From the NCBI RefSeq assembly GCF_016862895.1, contig NZ_BONV01000002.1, positions 248,001 to 312,000 on the forward strand: DNA of 64,000 nt. Reading direction: 5' to 3'. This DNA comes from Planotetraspora kaengkrachanensis (GTDB taxonomy: Bacteria > Actinomycetota > Actinomycetes > Streptosporangiales > Streptosporangiaceae). Of this stretch, positions 9,342 to 18,280 are shown piece after piece. The stretch's first letter is position 1. Every line of letters starts with the position of its first letter. Under the pieces are notes generated by a model that ran no database searches, was not told the DNA's origin, and saw only the letters and a program-made list of their open reading frames with translations. The position numbers were made by a program, and so were the translations under genes.

Positions 9342-12086
9342 TCAGCCGTCGGCGGCGTCCAGCCTGTCCGCGAGCTGACGCCGTGAGGAGATGCCGAGCT
9401 TCTGGAACACTTTGCGCAGGTGGTAGTCGACAGTGTTCGCACTGATGAAAAGGTTGGCCGCTATCTCCGGATTCGTGTGTCCGACCGCCGCCAGCCTGGC
9501 GATGGTCGACTCCTGAGCGGTCAGATCGGGTGTCCCGGAGTCGGTGTGGGCCACCGGCTTCGCTCCGACGGCCTCAAGCTCGGCGCGAGTCCGTGGGACG
9601 AACATCTGGGCGCCGCTGTGGTCGAAGTGCTGGAGTGCCACCTGTAGCTGCTCGCCCGCTTCACGGCGACGCCTCATCCGCCTCAGCCACTCGCCGTACA
9701 GCAGATGGGCACGGGCGAGGTCGATCTGCGCACCTGTTCGCCCAAGCGCCTGGACCGCGGCCACGAAGTGGGATTCCGCAACCGAGTCCTCACTTGTCAG
9801 CGCTCGAGCGCGCTCGGCGACCCCTCGGCACCACAGCGAGTCGTTCGCCGCCGCCCGCTCCATGAGCAGGTCGACGTACGGCTCTGCCTCGTGCGCGCGT
9901 CCGCTCCGGACCGCCGCTTCGACGAAGTCGGGGTACTGAAGGGGTGTCACCTGGAGAAACGGGTCCTGGATCAGCGGCTTGAGGCAGTCGTAGGCGTCAC
10001 GGTAACGGCCTTCGGCGAGGTCGCGGAGGCCGACGGCCGCGATCGCGGAAGCGCCGACACCACCGAAGCCGACGGCGTTCGCACCGTCCGCGACGGCGAG
10101 GACGACATGGCGCGGCGAACCGGTCCACGCCATCAGGGCGGCGTTGATCACATTCTCCGCGTCGTAGCCCATCGCCCGCCGTACCTCGCGGACCTGTTCG
10201 ATGGCCTCCTCGGCCCGTCGCACGGTCCCACCGTTCAACTCGGACAGTGACGTGGCCCACATCAACGCGTCGAGGGCCTGCAGCGCCCCGGCCTCCCGCG
10301 CCGCCGCGGAGGCCCGGGCGAGCGCGGACCTGCGACCGGCGTCATCCCACAGGAAGGTCCCCAGCGCCGCGATCACCGAACCCATGTGCATCATCTCGCG
10401 GTTCGGCAACTTCACGATCGCATCGAACGCCGCCCTGGCATGGGGAACCGCCTCCGCGTAGGGCCGCAGGATGAGCGACCCGAGGCCCGCCAAGATGATC
10501 GTGTCCGGTCCGCCGCCCAGCTGCGACGCGGCCTCGATGCGCAGGCCCAGGGCGTCCTGCGAGACACCGCGCATGAGCCGGTCGGCGACCGCACAGGACT
10601 CGAAGGCCCTGAGGAGGGCCCGTTGTTCACGTTCGGTGTCGAGTCCGTGGAACTCGTCCGCGGCGCGGGCGAGTTCGGCCGCCGCAGGCAGCAACACGGC
10701 CGGATCCGCCGTGAACATGCCGAGCGCACAGCGAACGACGATCATCCGCCCGCGATCGACGCGATCGGCGGAGTCGGCGTCGACCCTCTCGAGCAGCTCG
10801 TGGGCTATCTGGGCGGCGCCCACGGCGAGCGCGGCCTCTGCCGCGCCGACCAGGCGCGAGTCCTTGACGCGGCCGGGCGGAGTCAGCTCCGCGGCGCGGG
10901 TCAGAATGCTCGCCCGGGAAGCGAAACCGCCACGACGCGCGGCGAGGTCTGCCGCGTGCTCCAGCCGGTCGGCCACGTGCGCGTCCGTTCCCAGCGTGGC
11001 CTTCGCGGAATGCCATGCCTCGAGCTCGACCATCCCGTGCTGGTCCGCTGCCCCGGCCAGGGCGCGGTGGGCTCGCCTGCGGTCCGCGCCCGAGGCGGCG
11101 TTGTAAACGGCGGATCGCACCAGCGGGTGCCGGAACCGGACCGTTTCCCGCAGCTCCACCAGCCCGGCGGCCTCGGCCTGATCCAGCACGTCCTCACCGA
11201 GACCCATCGCGCGTGCCGCGGACGTGATGAAGTCGATGTTGCCCGTGGTGTCAGCGGCGGCCAGCAGCACCCACTGCTGGACCTCGTCGTCCGTCTCCCG
11301 CACCCGCCGCGCGTAATGCGCCTCGAGACGACGGCCCACCGGGATCGGATCGTTGCCGAGGCCCAGACCGCCGAGCTCCTGCGCGGACAGGCCTTCGGCG
11401 AGATCGATGAGCGCGAGCGGATTCCCTCCCGTGGCCCGCGCGATCGCGGCCGCCGAGGCCGGGTCGATCGGAGCGGCGAGCGACCGGCTGAGAAGAGCCG
11501 TGGCCGACTCCTGATCGAGCCCGCCGAGAGCCAACTCGGGAACACCGCCCATCCGCGCGGCGACGGTTTCCTCATCCCTGGCGGCGAAGAGCATCGCGAC
11601 CGGCTCGACGGCGATACGCCGAGCCACGAAGGCCATGACCTCCAGGCTCTCCTGGTCCAGCAGGTGTGCGTCGTCCACCGCACACAGGACGGGAGTCTCG
11701 GCGGCGGCCGCGGCGAGCAGTCCGAGCACTCCCAGTCCCACCAGGAAGCGATCGGGTGGCGGGCCGTCGGCGACCCCCGAGGCGACCTCGATCGCCTGCT
11801 GCTGGCGGTCGGAGAGCGCGGGTAAGTGCTCACTCAGCGGGATGGTCAGCCGCTGGATGGCCGCGAAGGGAAGCGTCATCTCCGACTCGAAACCGTCGAG
11901 GCGGAGCAGTGACAATCCGGCCGCGCCGGCAGCGGACGCCTCGAGCAGCGCGGTCTTCCCGATCCCCGGTTCTCCGGTGATCAGGAGTGATCCGCCGCGG
12001 CCGTTGCGCGCGTTGCCGAGCAGGAGGCCCAACCTCCGCCGCTCGTCGTCGCGACCGAATAGTCCCCCGGTTGTGATCATGCCCAT
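9342..12086 (-). CDS. LAL-type LuxR transcriptional regulator with AAA-like ATPase
   Basis: A 914-aa regulator of the large ATP-binding LuxR (LAL/MalT-like) class. Walker A GEPGIGKT is near residue 39, a Walker B-like CAVDDAHLLD near 135, a long helical middle with TPR character, and a C-terminal LuxR helix-turn-helix (TAQESTIARLAAVGHTNPEIA, then NTVDYHLRKVFQKLGI). I start at ATG 12086, just ahead of the conserved LFGRDDERR motif; the open frame upstream overlaps the divergent promoter. It stands between alpha/beta hydrolase genes on both sides, so these are its likely targets. The inducer is unknown. Confidence 0.92.
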   Translation of the reverse strand: MGMITTGGLFGRDDERRRLGLLLGNARNGRGGSLLITGEPGIGKTALLEASAAGAAGLSLLRLDGFESEMTLPFAAIQRLTIPLSEHLPALSDRQQQAIEVASGVADGPPPDRFLVGLGVLGLLAAAAAETPVLCAVDDAHLLDQESLEVMAFVARRIAVEPVAMLFAARDEETVAARMGGVPELALGGLDQESATALLSRSLAAPIDPASAAAIARATGGNPLALIDLAEGLSAQELGGLGLGNDPIPVGRRLEAHYARRVRETDDEVQQWVLLAAADTTGNIDFITSAARAMGLGEDVLDQAEAAGLVELRETVRFRHPLVRSAVYNAASGADRRRAHRALAGAADQHGMVELEAWHSAKATLGTDAHVADRLEHAADLAARRGGFASRASILTRAAELTPPGRVKDSRLVGAAEAALAVGAAQIAHELLERVDADSADRVDRGRMIVVRCALGMFTADPAVLLPAAAELARAADEFHGLDTEREQRALLRAFESCAVADRLMRGVSQDALGLRIEAASQLGGGPDTIILAGLGSLILRPYAEAVPHARAAFDAIVKLPNREMMHMGSVIAALGTFLWDDAGRRSALARASAAAREAGALQALDALMWATSLSELNGGTVRRAEEAIEQVREVRRAMGYDAENVINAALMAWTGSPRHVVLAVADGANAVGFGGVGASAIAAVGLRDLAEGRYRDAYDCLKPLIQDPFLQVTPLQYPDFVEAAVRSGRAHEAEPYVDLLMERAAANDSLWCRGVAERARALTSEDSVAESHFVAAVQALGRTGAQIDLARAHLLYGEWLRRMRRRREAGEQLQVALQHFDHSGAQMFVPRTRAELEAVGAKPVAHTDSGTPDLTAQESTIARLAAVGHTNPEIAANLFISANTVDYHLRKVFQKLGISSRRQLADRLDAADG

Positions 12087-12202
12087 GACGCTAAGCCACC
12101 CACCCGGACGGCACCAAGCCCGGGAACTACGAACATCACGTGGTCCGGCGCACGGGTCGACCGGCCGACGATGTGCGGGTCCCTCCGACCCGAGGAGTCC
12201 CC
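12087..12202. promoter_or_regulatory. Divergent promoter region between LAL regulator and secreted hydrolase
   Basis: The two genes start back to back with 116 bases between them, so both promoters must lie here or in the gene ends. I see no clear consensus hexamers. The arrangement is typical of a regulator controlling its divergent neighbour. Confidence 0.4.
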
Positions 12203-13084
12203 ATGACTTCCCGCAGTTCCCAGTCCGGCGCACCTCCGCGCTCCCGTCCGCGACGCCGGTTGCTCGGGACGATCGCCGGCGCCGCCCTCATGGGCGGGCT
12301 CGCCCTCACCGGGGCCACCGCCTCGGCCAACGCGTCCTCCGCCCCCCTCACCGCCGCCGCACAGACGCACCGGACGCCGTCGGTGAAGCCGACGATCGTC
12401 CTGGTACACGGCGCCTTCGCCGACTCCAGCGGCTGGAACGCCGTCACCGGCCGGCTGCTCGCCGCCGGCTACAAGGTGGTCGCGTTCTCGAATCCGCTCC
12501 GCGGGCCGCAAGCTGACGGTGAGTACCTCCGTCAGTTCCTGACCGCCGTCGACGGCCCCGTCGTGCTCGTCGGGCATTCGTACGGCGGCGCGGTGATCAG
12601 CAACGGCGCCACGGGAAACCCGAACGTCAAGGCGCTGGTCTACGTGGCGGCCTACGCGCCGGACCAGGGCGAGAGCGTCGCGGCCGCGAACACGCTGGGC
12701 GGCGGCCACACCGACGTGACCGACCACCTCATCGTGCGGCCCTACCCGGGCGCGACCCCCGGAGACGGAGACGCCTCCATCGACCCCGCCTACTTCCACA
12801 GCCTGTTCGCACAGGACCTCCCGCGGAGCACGACCGGCGTGATGGCCGCGACGCAGCGGCCCGGCGCTTTGGCGGCGCTCGTCACGCCGTCCGGTCCGCC
12901 CGCGTGGAAGTCGGTGCCGAGCTGGTACCTCGTCGCCCGGCAGGACAAGATCATCCCGCCCCAGGCCGAGCGCGCGATGGCGAAACGGGCCGGGGCCACG
13001 ACCGTCGAGATCGACAGCTCCCACGTCGCGATGATGAGCCACCCCGACGCGGTGACGAAGTTGATCCTGCGGGCCGCCCGCTAG
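12203..13084 (+). CDS. Secreted alpha/beta hydrolase with probable Tat signal peptide
   Basis: A 293-aa protein beginning at ATG 12203, preceded by GAGGAG. An arginine-rich start (PRSRPRRRLLGTIAG) followed by a hydrophobic run and an ASANASS cleavage region suggests export, possibly through the Tat pathway. The mature domain shows VLVHGAFADSSGW, nucleophile elbow GHSYGG, acid in ARQDKIIPP and His in DSSHVAMM. This pattern is common in esterase-like proteins annotated as salicylate-esterase or EstC-like. It is divergent from the LAL regulator with about 116 bases between the starts. Confidence 0.88.
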   Translation: MTSRSSQSGAPPRSRPRRRLLGTIAGAALMGGLALTGATASANASSAPLTAAAQTHRTPSVKPTIVLVHGAFADSSGWNAVTGRLLAAGYKVVAFSNPLRGPQADGEYLRQFLTAVDGPVVLVGHSYGGAVISNGATGNPNVKALVYVAAYAPDQGESVAAANTLGGGHTDVTDHLIVRPYPGATPGDGDASIDPAYFHSLFAQDLPRSTTGVMAATQRPGALAALVTPSGPPAWKSVPSWYLVARQDKIIPPQAERAMAKRAGATTVEIDSSHVAMMSHPDAVTKLILRAAR

Positions 13085-13112
13085 CCGTGCCGTCCGCCGC
13101 CGAGGTGACCGC

Positions 13113-13231
13113 CGTGATCATGCACAGGTTCGGGGACACGCCGTACGGCCAGCATGAACGCACCCCGTGATCATGCAAAGGTTCGGCGAAACACCCTGCG
13201 ACCTGGGCGAACCACGAGCGTGATCATGCAC
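13113..13231 (+). repeat. Three direct repeats with exact 53-bp period in a 352-bp gene-free stretch
   Basis: The 12-mer CGTGATCATGCA occurs at 13113, 13166 and 13219, exactly 53 bases apart each time. In the first two copies the match extends over about 27 bases (through AGGTTCGGnGAnAC, three mismatches); the third copy diverges after the first 13. The stretch 13085-13436 otherwise has no gene I can support. The core TGATCA is palindromic. The period, short repeat and unequal copies do not fit a CRISPR array; a decayed tandem duplication or repeated protein-binding site is more likely. Confidence 0.7.
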
Positions 13232-13436
13232 GAAACGCGCGCGTACACGGTGTCGAAGGTCTCCGGGTCGCCGACGCCTCCGTGATGCCATCTCGTCTCT
13301 GCGAACACCAACCCCACCGTCTACGCGATCGCAGAACGCGCGGCGGAGCTCCTCAGGCTCCGCTGACCACCTGCGCCGCCCGCCCGCGTCCCTCTGCCGG
13401 TGAGATCCGGACGGGGATGCGGGCGGTCACCGGCGT

Positions 13437-14408
13437 TCAGCTCGAATGGCCGATGCTGATCACAACGTTTCCCGTTTTCCGGCCTGTTTCCACGTACCGG
13501 TGGGCTTCGAGGATCTCGTCCAGTGAGTACCGCCTGTCGATGACCGGCTTGAACCGCCCGGACTCGATCAGTTCCTTGAAATAGCGAGCCGTCGCCTGGT
13601 CGTGCTTCGGCAGCGGGAACTTGACCTTCTTGCCGCCGAGCAGCGGAGTGATGAGCGCCAGGATCGGATTCTGCGACCACGGGCCCAGGTCACCCACGAC
13701 AAAGACTCCGCGTGGTTTCAGCAGCCGCCTGCATCGCCAGAACGTGCTCTTGCCGACCGCGTCGATGACGAAGTCGTATTTCCTCTCGTCCCTCGTGAAG
13801 TCTTCTGTCATGTAGTCGACGACCTTGTCGGCGCCCAGGGTCCTGACGAGCTCCACGTCCTTCGTTCCGCAGACCGCGGTGACTCCGGCGCCGATGCTCT
13901 TCAGGAGCTGGACCGCAGCCGAGCCGATGGCCCCGGTCGCGCCGTAGACCAGGACGTCGTGGCCGCGCTCGATCTTCGCCGCCCTGATCACCGAGAGGGC
14001 GTAGTGCGACCCCTCGGTGCTGGGGGCGGCCTCCTCGAAGGTCAGTCCTTCCGGCATCGTCGCGAGGGTTCCGTCATGCGCAACCGTCATGTATTCGGCG
14101 TGGGCCCCGAATCCGGCGTCGTTGTAGCCGAACACCCTGTCGCCGACGGCGAAGGATGTGACGCCGGCGCCCAGCGCGTGGACTTCTCCCGCGAACTCGT
14201 TCCCGAGAATCCTCACGTTCGGCCTGATCAGCCCGGTGAAGAATCGCCACAAGAATGGCTTGGCCGCCCTCAGCGCGCAGTCGGTGCGATTGACCGTCGT
14301 CGCGTGGACTTTGATGAGAAGTTCGCCGTCCTTGGGCGAAGGCTTCTCCACTTCTGTGACTGTTACCACTTCCGGCGGACCGTACCTGGTGCGGAATGCG
14401 GCCTTCAT
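13437..14408 (-). CDS. NAD(P)-dependent medium-chain oxidoreductase (quinone oxidoreductase-like)
   Basis: A 323-aa zinc-independent medium-chain dehydrogenase. The GroES-like N-terminal part has NRTDCALR and GNEFAGEV, with no GHE zinc signature. The Rossmann motif is VYGATGAIGSAAVQLL near residue 155, and a CGTKDVELVRTLGADKVVDY segment selects the cofactor. The family reduces quinones or enones with NADPH. The gene stands alone between the repeat region and a divergent membrane protein. The substrate cannot be deduced. Confidence 0.88.
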   Translation of the reverse strand: MKAAFRTRYGPPEVVTVTEVEKPSPKDGELLIKVHATTVNRTDCALRAAKPFLWRFFTGLIRPNVRILGNEFAGEVHALGAGVTSFAVGDRVFGYNDAGFGAHAEYMTVAHDGTLATMPEGLTFEEAAPSTEGSHYALSVIRAAKIERGHDVLVYGATGAIGSAAVQLLKSIGAGVTAVCGTKDVELVRTLGADKVVDYMTEDFTRDERKYDFVIDAVGKSTFWRCRRLLKPRGVFVVGDLGPWSQNPILALITPLLGGKKVKFPLPKHDQATARYFKELIESGRFKPVIDRRYSLDEILEAHRYVETGRKTGNVVISIGHSS

Positions 14409-14662
14409 GCCTGCATTCTAACCACGCACGAAGTTTTGATTTCCGGCCATGAACGGGCCCGGCGAAGAAGGCTCTGCCCCTTGAAGCCGGCGATCCCGGC
14501 CGGCGCCGAACCGGCGAGAAGCGGTCATGGGCCCCGCCCGAGCCGTCGAACCGGCCCCTCGGGAGCACAGGCGCCCTGGTTCGGACGGCGGCGTCACCAC
14601 GTGGTGAGGTCACCCTCTACCATCGGTTACATCTGTGAACAGCAAGGCAAGGCACCATATAG

Positions 14663-15457
14663 ATGGCCGTACTACCTCCGCCGTCAGTAAGTAAGCGTTA
14701 TCGCGGCCGCTCCGGACCTCTCTTCGGTCTTGATCGTGAGAACACCCGCGTCCTGCTCCTCCTGCTGCTGACTTCGGTCACCGGTGCGGTCGACGCCGCC
14801 AGCTACCTCGGCCTCGGTCAGGTGTTCACCGCGAACATGACCGGCAACGTCGCGATCATCGGATTCGCCGCCGGTGGAGCCGCTCTGCCGTTGCTGAATT
14901 CCGCGATCGCCCTCGGCGCGTTCATCGTCGGCACCATCGCCGCGGGACGGATCGTACGGCGTTGCGACATCACGGCCACCTGGCCGCGACAACTGACGGT
15001 CTGCGTAGGCATCACCTTCGCGATGCTGCTGTCGGTGTTCCTCCTCTGGGTGACACAACCGAGGGCGCCGGCGCCGCACGTGATCGCACCTCTCCTGGCG
15101 TTCGCGATGGGCGTCCAGGGAGCCGCCACCAAGAAACTGTCCGTCGCCGACCTGCCGACGACGGTCGTCACCAGCACCCTCACCGGCCTCGGAGCGGACT
15201 CACGACTCGCGGGCGGAACCAGCGTCCGCTGGCGCCGCCGCGCGGGCGCGGTGGTCGCCCTGCTGGCCGGCGCGCTCGCCGGCGCCGGGCTCTTTCAGCT
15301 TCGCGAAGCCTTCGCGCTGGTCCCCGGCCTCGCGGCACTGGCGATCGTGCTCACCGCGTCGCGACTCCTCCCAGATCGGGAACTCAGCCAGGACCTGCGA
15401 TCAGGAGAAGTCGTCTCCCCGGGCACGGGATCCGCGCCCGGACGGCACGCGTCATAG
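14663..15457 (+). CDS. DUF1275 (YoaK-like) membrane protein
   Basis: A 264-aa protein with about six hydrophobic segments. The family hallmark is near the N-terminus: LTSVTGAVDAASYLGLGQVFTANMTGN. DUF1275 proteins are inner-membrane proteins of unknown function, distantly related to transporters. The C-terminal ~30 residues are polar. It is monocistronic as far as can be seen: divergent from the oxidoreductase and separated by 374 bases from the GH2 gene. Confidence 0.88.
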   Translation: MAVLPPPSVSKRYRGRSGPLFGLDRENTRVLLLLLLTSVTGAVDAASYLGLGQVFTANMTGNVAIIGFAAGGAALPLLNSAIALGAFIVGTIAAGRIVRRCDITATWPRQLTVCVGITFAMLLSVFLLWVTQPRAPAPHVIAPLLAFAMGVQGAATKKLSVADLPTTVVTSTLTGLGADSRLAGGTSVRWRRRAGAVVALLAGALAGAGLFQLREAFALVPGLAALAIVLTASRLLPDRELSQDLRSGEVVSPGTGSAPGRHAS

Positions 15458-15562
15458 GGATCGAACCGCGCATCTCCGGCGCCTGGGCCGGATGCCGGGC
15501 CCGACGATAACGAGTTGGCAACGTCGGTCCCGCACGACTATCGCCACCCTCACCCGGTGAGG

Positions 15563-15621
15563 TTGACTCCCGGCTTGGCACTACTAACGCGCGTTACTAG
15601 TGGAGGTTGTTAACGCTAACA
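15563..15621 (+). promoter_or_regulatory. Two LacI/GalR-type operators upstream of the GH2 gene
   Basis: The first operator (15581-15600) is a 20-bp palindrome with one mismatched pair around TAACGCGCGTTA. The second (15608-15621, TGTTAACGCTAACA) is 12/14 symmetric and fits the general LacI-family form TGWNANCGNTNWCA. TTGACT (15563) and TTGGCA (15575) just upstream could serve as -35 boxes. The likely binder is the LacI-family protein encoded convergently at 18281-19258. The rest of the 15458-15831 gap holds no supportable gene. Confidence 0.75.
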
Positions 15622-15831
15622 GAGCTCCGAGGAGCCTCAGCACCAACCGGCCGTGCCGGTCGCCGCCGCTCCCTCACCGCGGGATTCCTGAGCAGCGAAT
15701 CGCATCAGTCCATCGGTTCACCGGCGAGCGGCGGCTTTCCGACTCATGAGCGACCACGCGATGCCGCCTCGGCATTCGCGTCGGTGGCGCACGCCTCCAC
15801 AACCGCACACCCCCACAGAAACGGAGTCCCC

Positions 15832-18204
15832 GTGAGCAGATCGAATGCCGCTCGCCCCTGGCCGATGCGGGTTCTCGGCAAAGGATTACCGGCCGTGGTG
15901 GCGGCGATCGGGCTGATCGCCGGCCCCGCCGCACCTTCGTTCGGCCAGTCGGCAGGCCTCGCCCCCACGCACGAAGGGAAGCCCGGCCGGCCGACGTTCG
16001 AGGCGGGGTATCTCAACGGCGTTTCCGGCCCTGAGCCGGCGAAGACGGTCAGCCTCGCCGGAACCTGGGATTTCACACCGCTGACGAACACCGTCTGTAC
16101 CGGCGGCGGCCCGTTCGGCACGACCACCGGCCCCATGACGTGCGTCGACTCGGCCGCGAGCGGGAAACGGACCACGATCCAGGTCCCCGGCGGCGGGTGG
16201 CTGAAGCAGGGCTACGCCGATCTGTCCAGAGCCGTCTACAGCCGGACGATCCGGGTGCCAGACGTCGCCGCAGACCAGGTCACCCGGCTGACCTTCGGCG
16301 CCGTCAACCACCGGGCGACCGTCAAGGTCGACGGACGCACCGTCGGCACCAACGTGACGTCGTACACCGCGTCCACGTTCGACCTCACCGGCTTCGTCCG
16401 ACCGGGCGGAACGCACCGCATCGACGTCACGGTCGAGGGTCGAAAGGCGCTCGTCGGCCCCGACGGCCGCTATCTGGTCCCCGAAGGGGCCTCCTGGTCG
16501 GACGACGTCGCCCAGGGCATCTTCCGTTCGGCCGACCTCGAGGTGCTCCCGGCCGTCTCCGTCACCGACGCGGTCGTCCGTACCTCGGTGAGCAAGCGTC
16601 AGCTGAGCTATGACGTGTCCATCGCCAACCGCACGTCCCGGCCGCAGCGGGTCACCCTGAGCGGTGCGCTCAGTTCGTGGAACCGCGAGCACTGGAACTA
16701 TCCCTCGATCCCCCGCCGCGACGTGACCGTCCCCGCCGACACGACGATCACGGTGACCGTCGCGCTGCCATGGCGTGCGGGCCCGGATTCGTTCTGGTGG
16801 CCCAACGTGCCCTACCGCGAGGGCTACCGGGCCCAGCTGCATGATCTGCACCTCGCGGTCACCACCGGAGACCGACACGCGAAGCCGTCGACGTACGACG
16901 TCCGGTTCGGGTTCCGTGAACTGGCCCAGGCCGGCGACCACTACGAACTCAACGGCGTGCGGGTGAATTTCCGCGGGGACAGCCTGCAGGGCGCGAACTA
17001 CGACAACATCGACCACCACGGCCGCAGCGACGCGTACGACACGTTCCCCGGGTTCCTGAAGCCGTCACGGGGCAACGGCGGCTGGCCCGAGGCGGTGGAC
17101 GACTACCAGCGCCTGAACTACAACAGCGTGCGGATCCACCAGATCCCGGCGACGCCGTACATGCTCGACGTCGCCGACGAGATGGGCCTCATGATCCAGG
17201 ACGAGACCGCGATCCGCGGCTCGAACAACCGCGAGAACTTCGACGCCGGCCGGGACAACATGGTCGATCACCTGGCCGCCCTCGTCCAGCGCGACCGCAA
17301 CCACGCGTCGGTGCTGCGATGGAGCCAGGCCAACGAGCCCCAGGTGCAGTTCTTCGCCAACCCCGGCGCAGGACCCGCCTTCGACGAAACGCTCTACCAG
17401 ACCGTCATGCGGTACGACACCACGCGGCCGATCAGCACCGACGGCGAGTCACCCGACCTGCCTCATGACAACTACACCGTCTTCTGCCACTACCACGGCA
17501 ACTCATTCGGCAAGTACGACGAGAGCATCTGCGACGGACCCACCGGCAAACCGCACGGCCAGGGCGAGTTCATCTGGTCCGCCGACAGCACCCCGCAAGG
17601 GCTGACCTGGTTCGGCACCGCCACCATGCGCATGCGCGAGCAGGGCGGATCCGAGGCCCGCCCCTACACCCTGCTGTCCGGTTGGGCCTCGCACATTCCC
17701 GGCGTGAAACGGACGGACATGCAACTGGAGGCCGGCTATCCCAACGGTCCCCACCCGATCTACGGCGAAGACAACCTTCCCAACCCCTGGGCGAACCCCA
17801 CCATCCGCCTCATCCAGAACGCCTTCAATCCCGTCGCGGTGATCGACTCCGCTTTCTGGGATGCCAACAAGCTGTCGAACGAGGCCGGCGCGTGGCCGAC
17901 CACGCCCGCGGTCATCACGCCCGGCCCCACCACGCGCCGGCTCACGGTGTTCAACGACACCTTCTCCGGTGAACGCCTGACCGTCTCGTGGAGCCTGCGC
18001 GCCGGTTCCGCGAGCGGCCGTCCGGTCGCCCAGGGCAGCGCCGACCTGAAGGTCGCGCTCGGCGGCCGGCAGCAGTATCCGATCACCTTCGCCACTCCGG
18101 CCACCGGCCGACCCCTCTATCTCGACATCACGGTCAAGAAGCCGGGCGAGGGAACGCTGTTCCACGACGCGAGCACGGTGTTCCAGGTGAAGCCCTCAGC
18201 CTAG
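15832..18204 (+). CDS. Secreted glycoside hydrolase family 2 protein (beta-galactosidase-like)
   Basis: A 790-aa exported glycosidase starting at GTG 15832 with GGAG upstream; the open frame further 5' runs through the operators and is unlikely to be translated. Signal peptide about 1-40. Domains in order: N-terminal jelly-roll sugar-binding domain (about 60-230), Ig-like sandwich, then the TIM barrel with GVRVNFRGDSLQG, a RIHQIP strand, acid/base Glu in the SQANEPQ motif and a probable nucleophile Glu in GQGEFIW. GH2 enzymes remove beta-galactosyl, mannosyl, glucuronyl or related residues from polysaccharides. Two LacI-type operators precede it and a LacI gene follows, so expression is probably sugar-induced. 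The exact sugar is not deducible. Confidence 0.88.
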   Translation: MSRSNAARPWPMRVLGKGLPAVVAAIGLIAGPAAPSFGQSAGLAPTHEGKPGRPTFEAGYLNGVSGPEPAKTVSLAGTWDFTPLTNTVCTGGGPFGTTTGPMTCVDSAASGKRTTIQVPGGGWLKQGYADLSRAVYSRTIRVPDVAADQVTRLTFGAVNHRATVKVDGRTVGTNVTSYTASTFDLTGFVRPGGTHRIDVTVEGRKALVGPDGRYLVPEGASWSDDVAQGIFRSADLEVLPAVSVTDAVVRTSVSKRQLSYDVSIANRTSRPQRVTLSGALSSWNREHWNYPSIPRRDVTVPADTTITVTVALPWRAGPDSFWWPNVPYREGYRAQLHDLHLAVTTGDRHAKPSTYDVRFGFRELAQAGDHYELNGVRVNFRGDSLQGANYDNIDHHGRSDAYDTFPGFLKPSRGNGGWPEAVDDYQRLNYNSVRIHQIPATPYMLDVADEMGLMIQDETAIRGSNNRENFDAGRDNMVDHLAALVQRDRNHASVLRWSQANEPQVQFFANPGAGPAFDETLYQTVMRYDTTRPISTDGESPDLPHDNYTVFCHYHGNSFGKYDESICDGPTGKPHGQGEFIWSADSTPQGLTWFGTATMRMREQGGSEARPYTLLSGWASHIPGVKRTDMQLEAGYPNGPHPIYGEDNLPNPWANPTIRLIQNAFNPVAVIDSAFWDANKLSNEAGAWPTTPAVITPGPTTRRLTVFNDTFSGERLTVSWSLRAGSASGRPVAQGSADLKVALGGRQQYPITFATPATGRPLYLDITVKKPGEGTLFHDASTVFQVKPSA

Positions 18205-18280
18205 GATCCGCCGGAACGCAGGTCCGGCCGGGCGCGTGGCCGCGCGTCCGGCCGGGCGTGGCGCCGGGCGGCCGCGACGC

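Noticed and set aside
1451-13084. Secondary-metabolite gene cluster because of SARP and LAL regulators
   Set aside because: No polyketide synthase, peptide synthetase, terpene cyclase or other core biosynthetic gene is visible in the window.
13113-13231. Possible CRISPR array
   Set aside because: Only three unequal copies, the third matching for only 13 bases, and no cas genes in the window.
15607-15831. 75-residue N-terminal extension of the GH2 protein
   Set aside because: It would run across the palindromic operator and lacks a ribosome-binding site; the signal peptide begins after GTG 15832.
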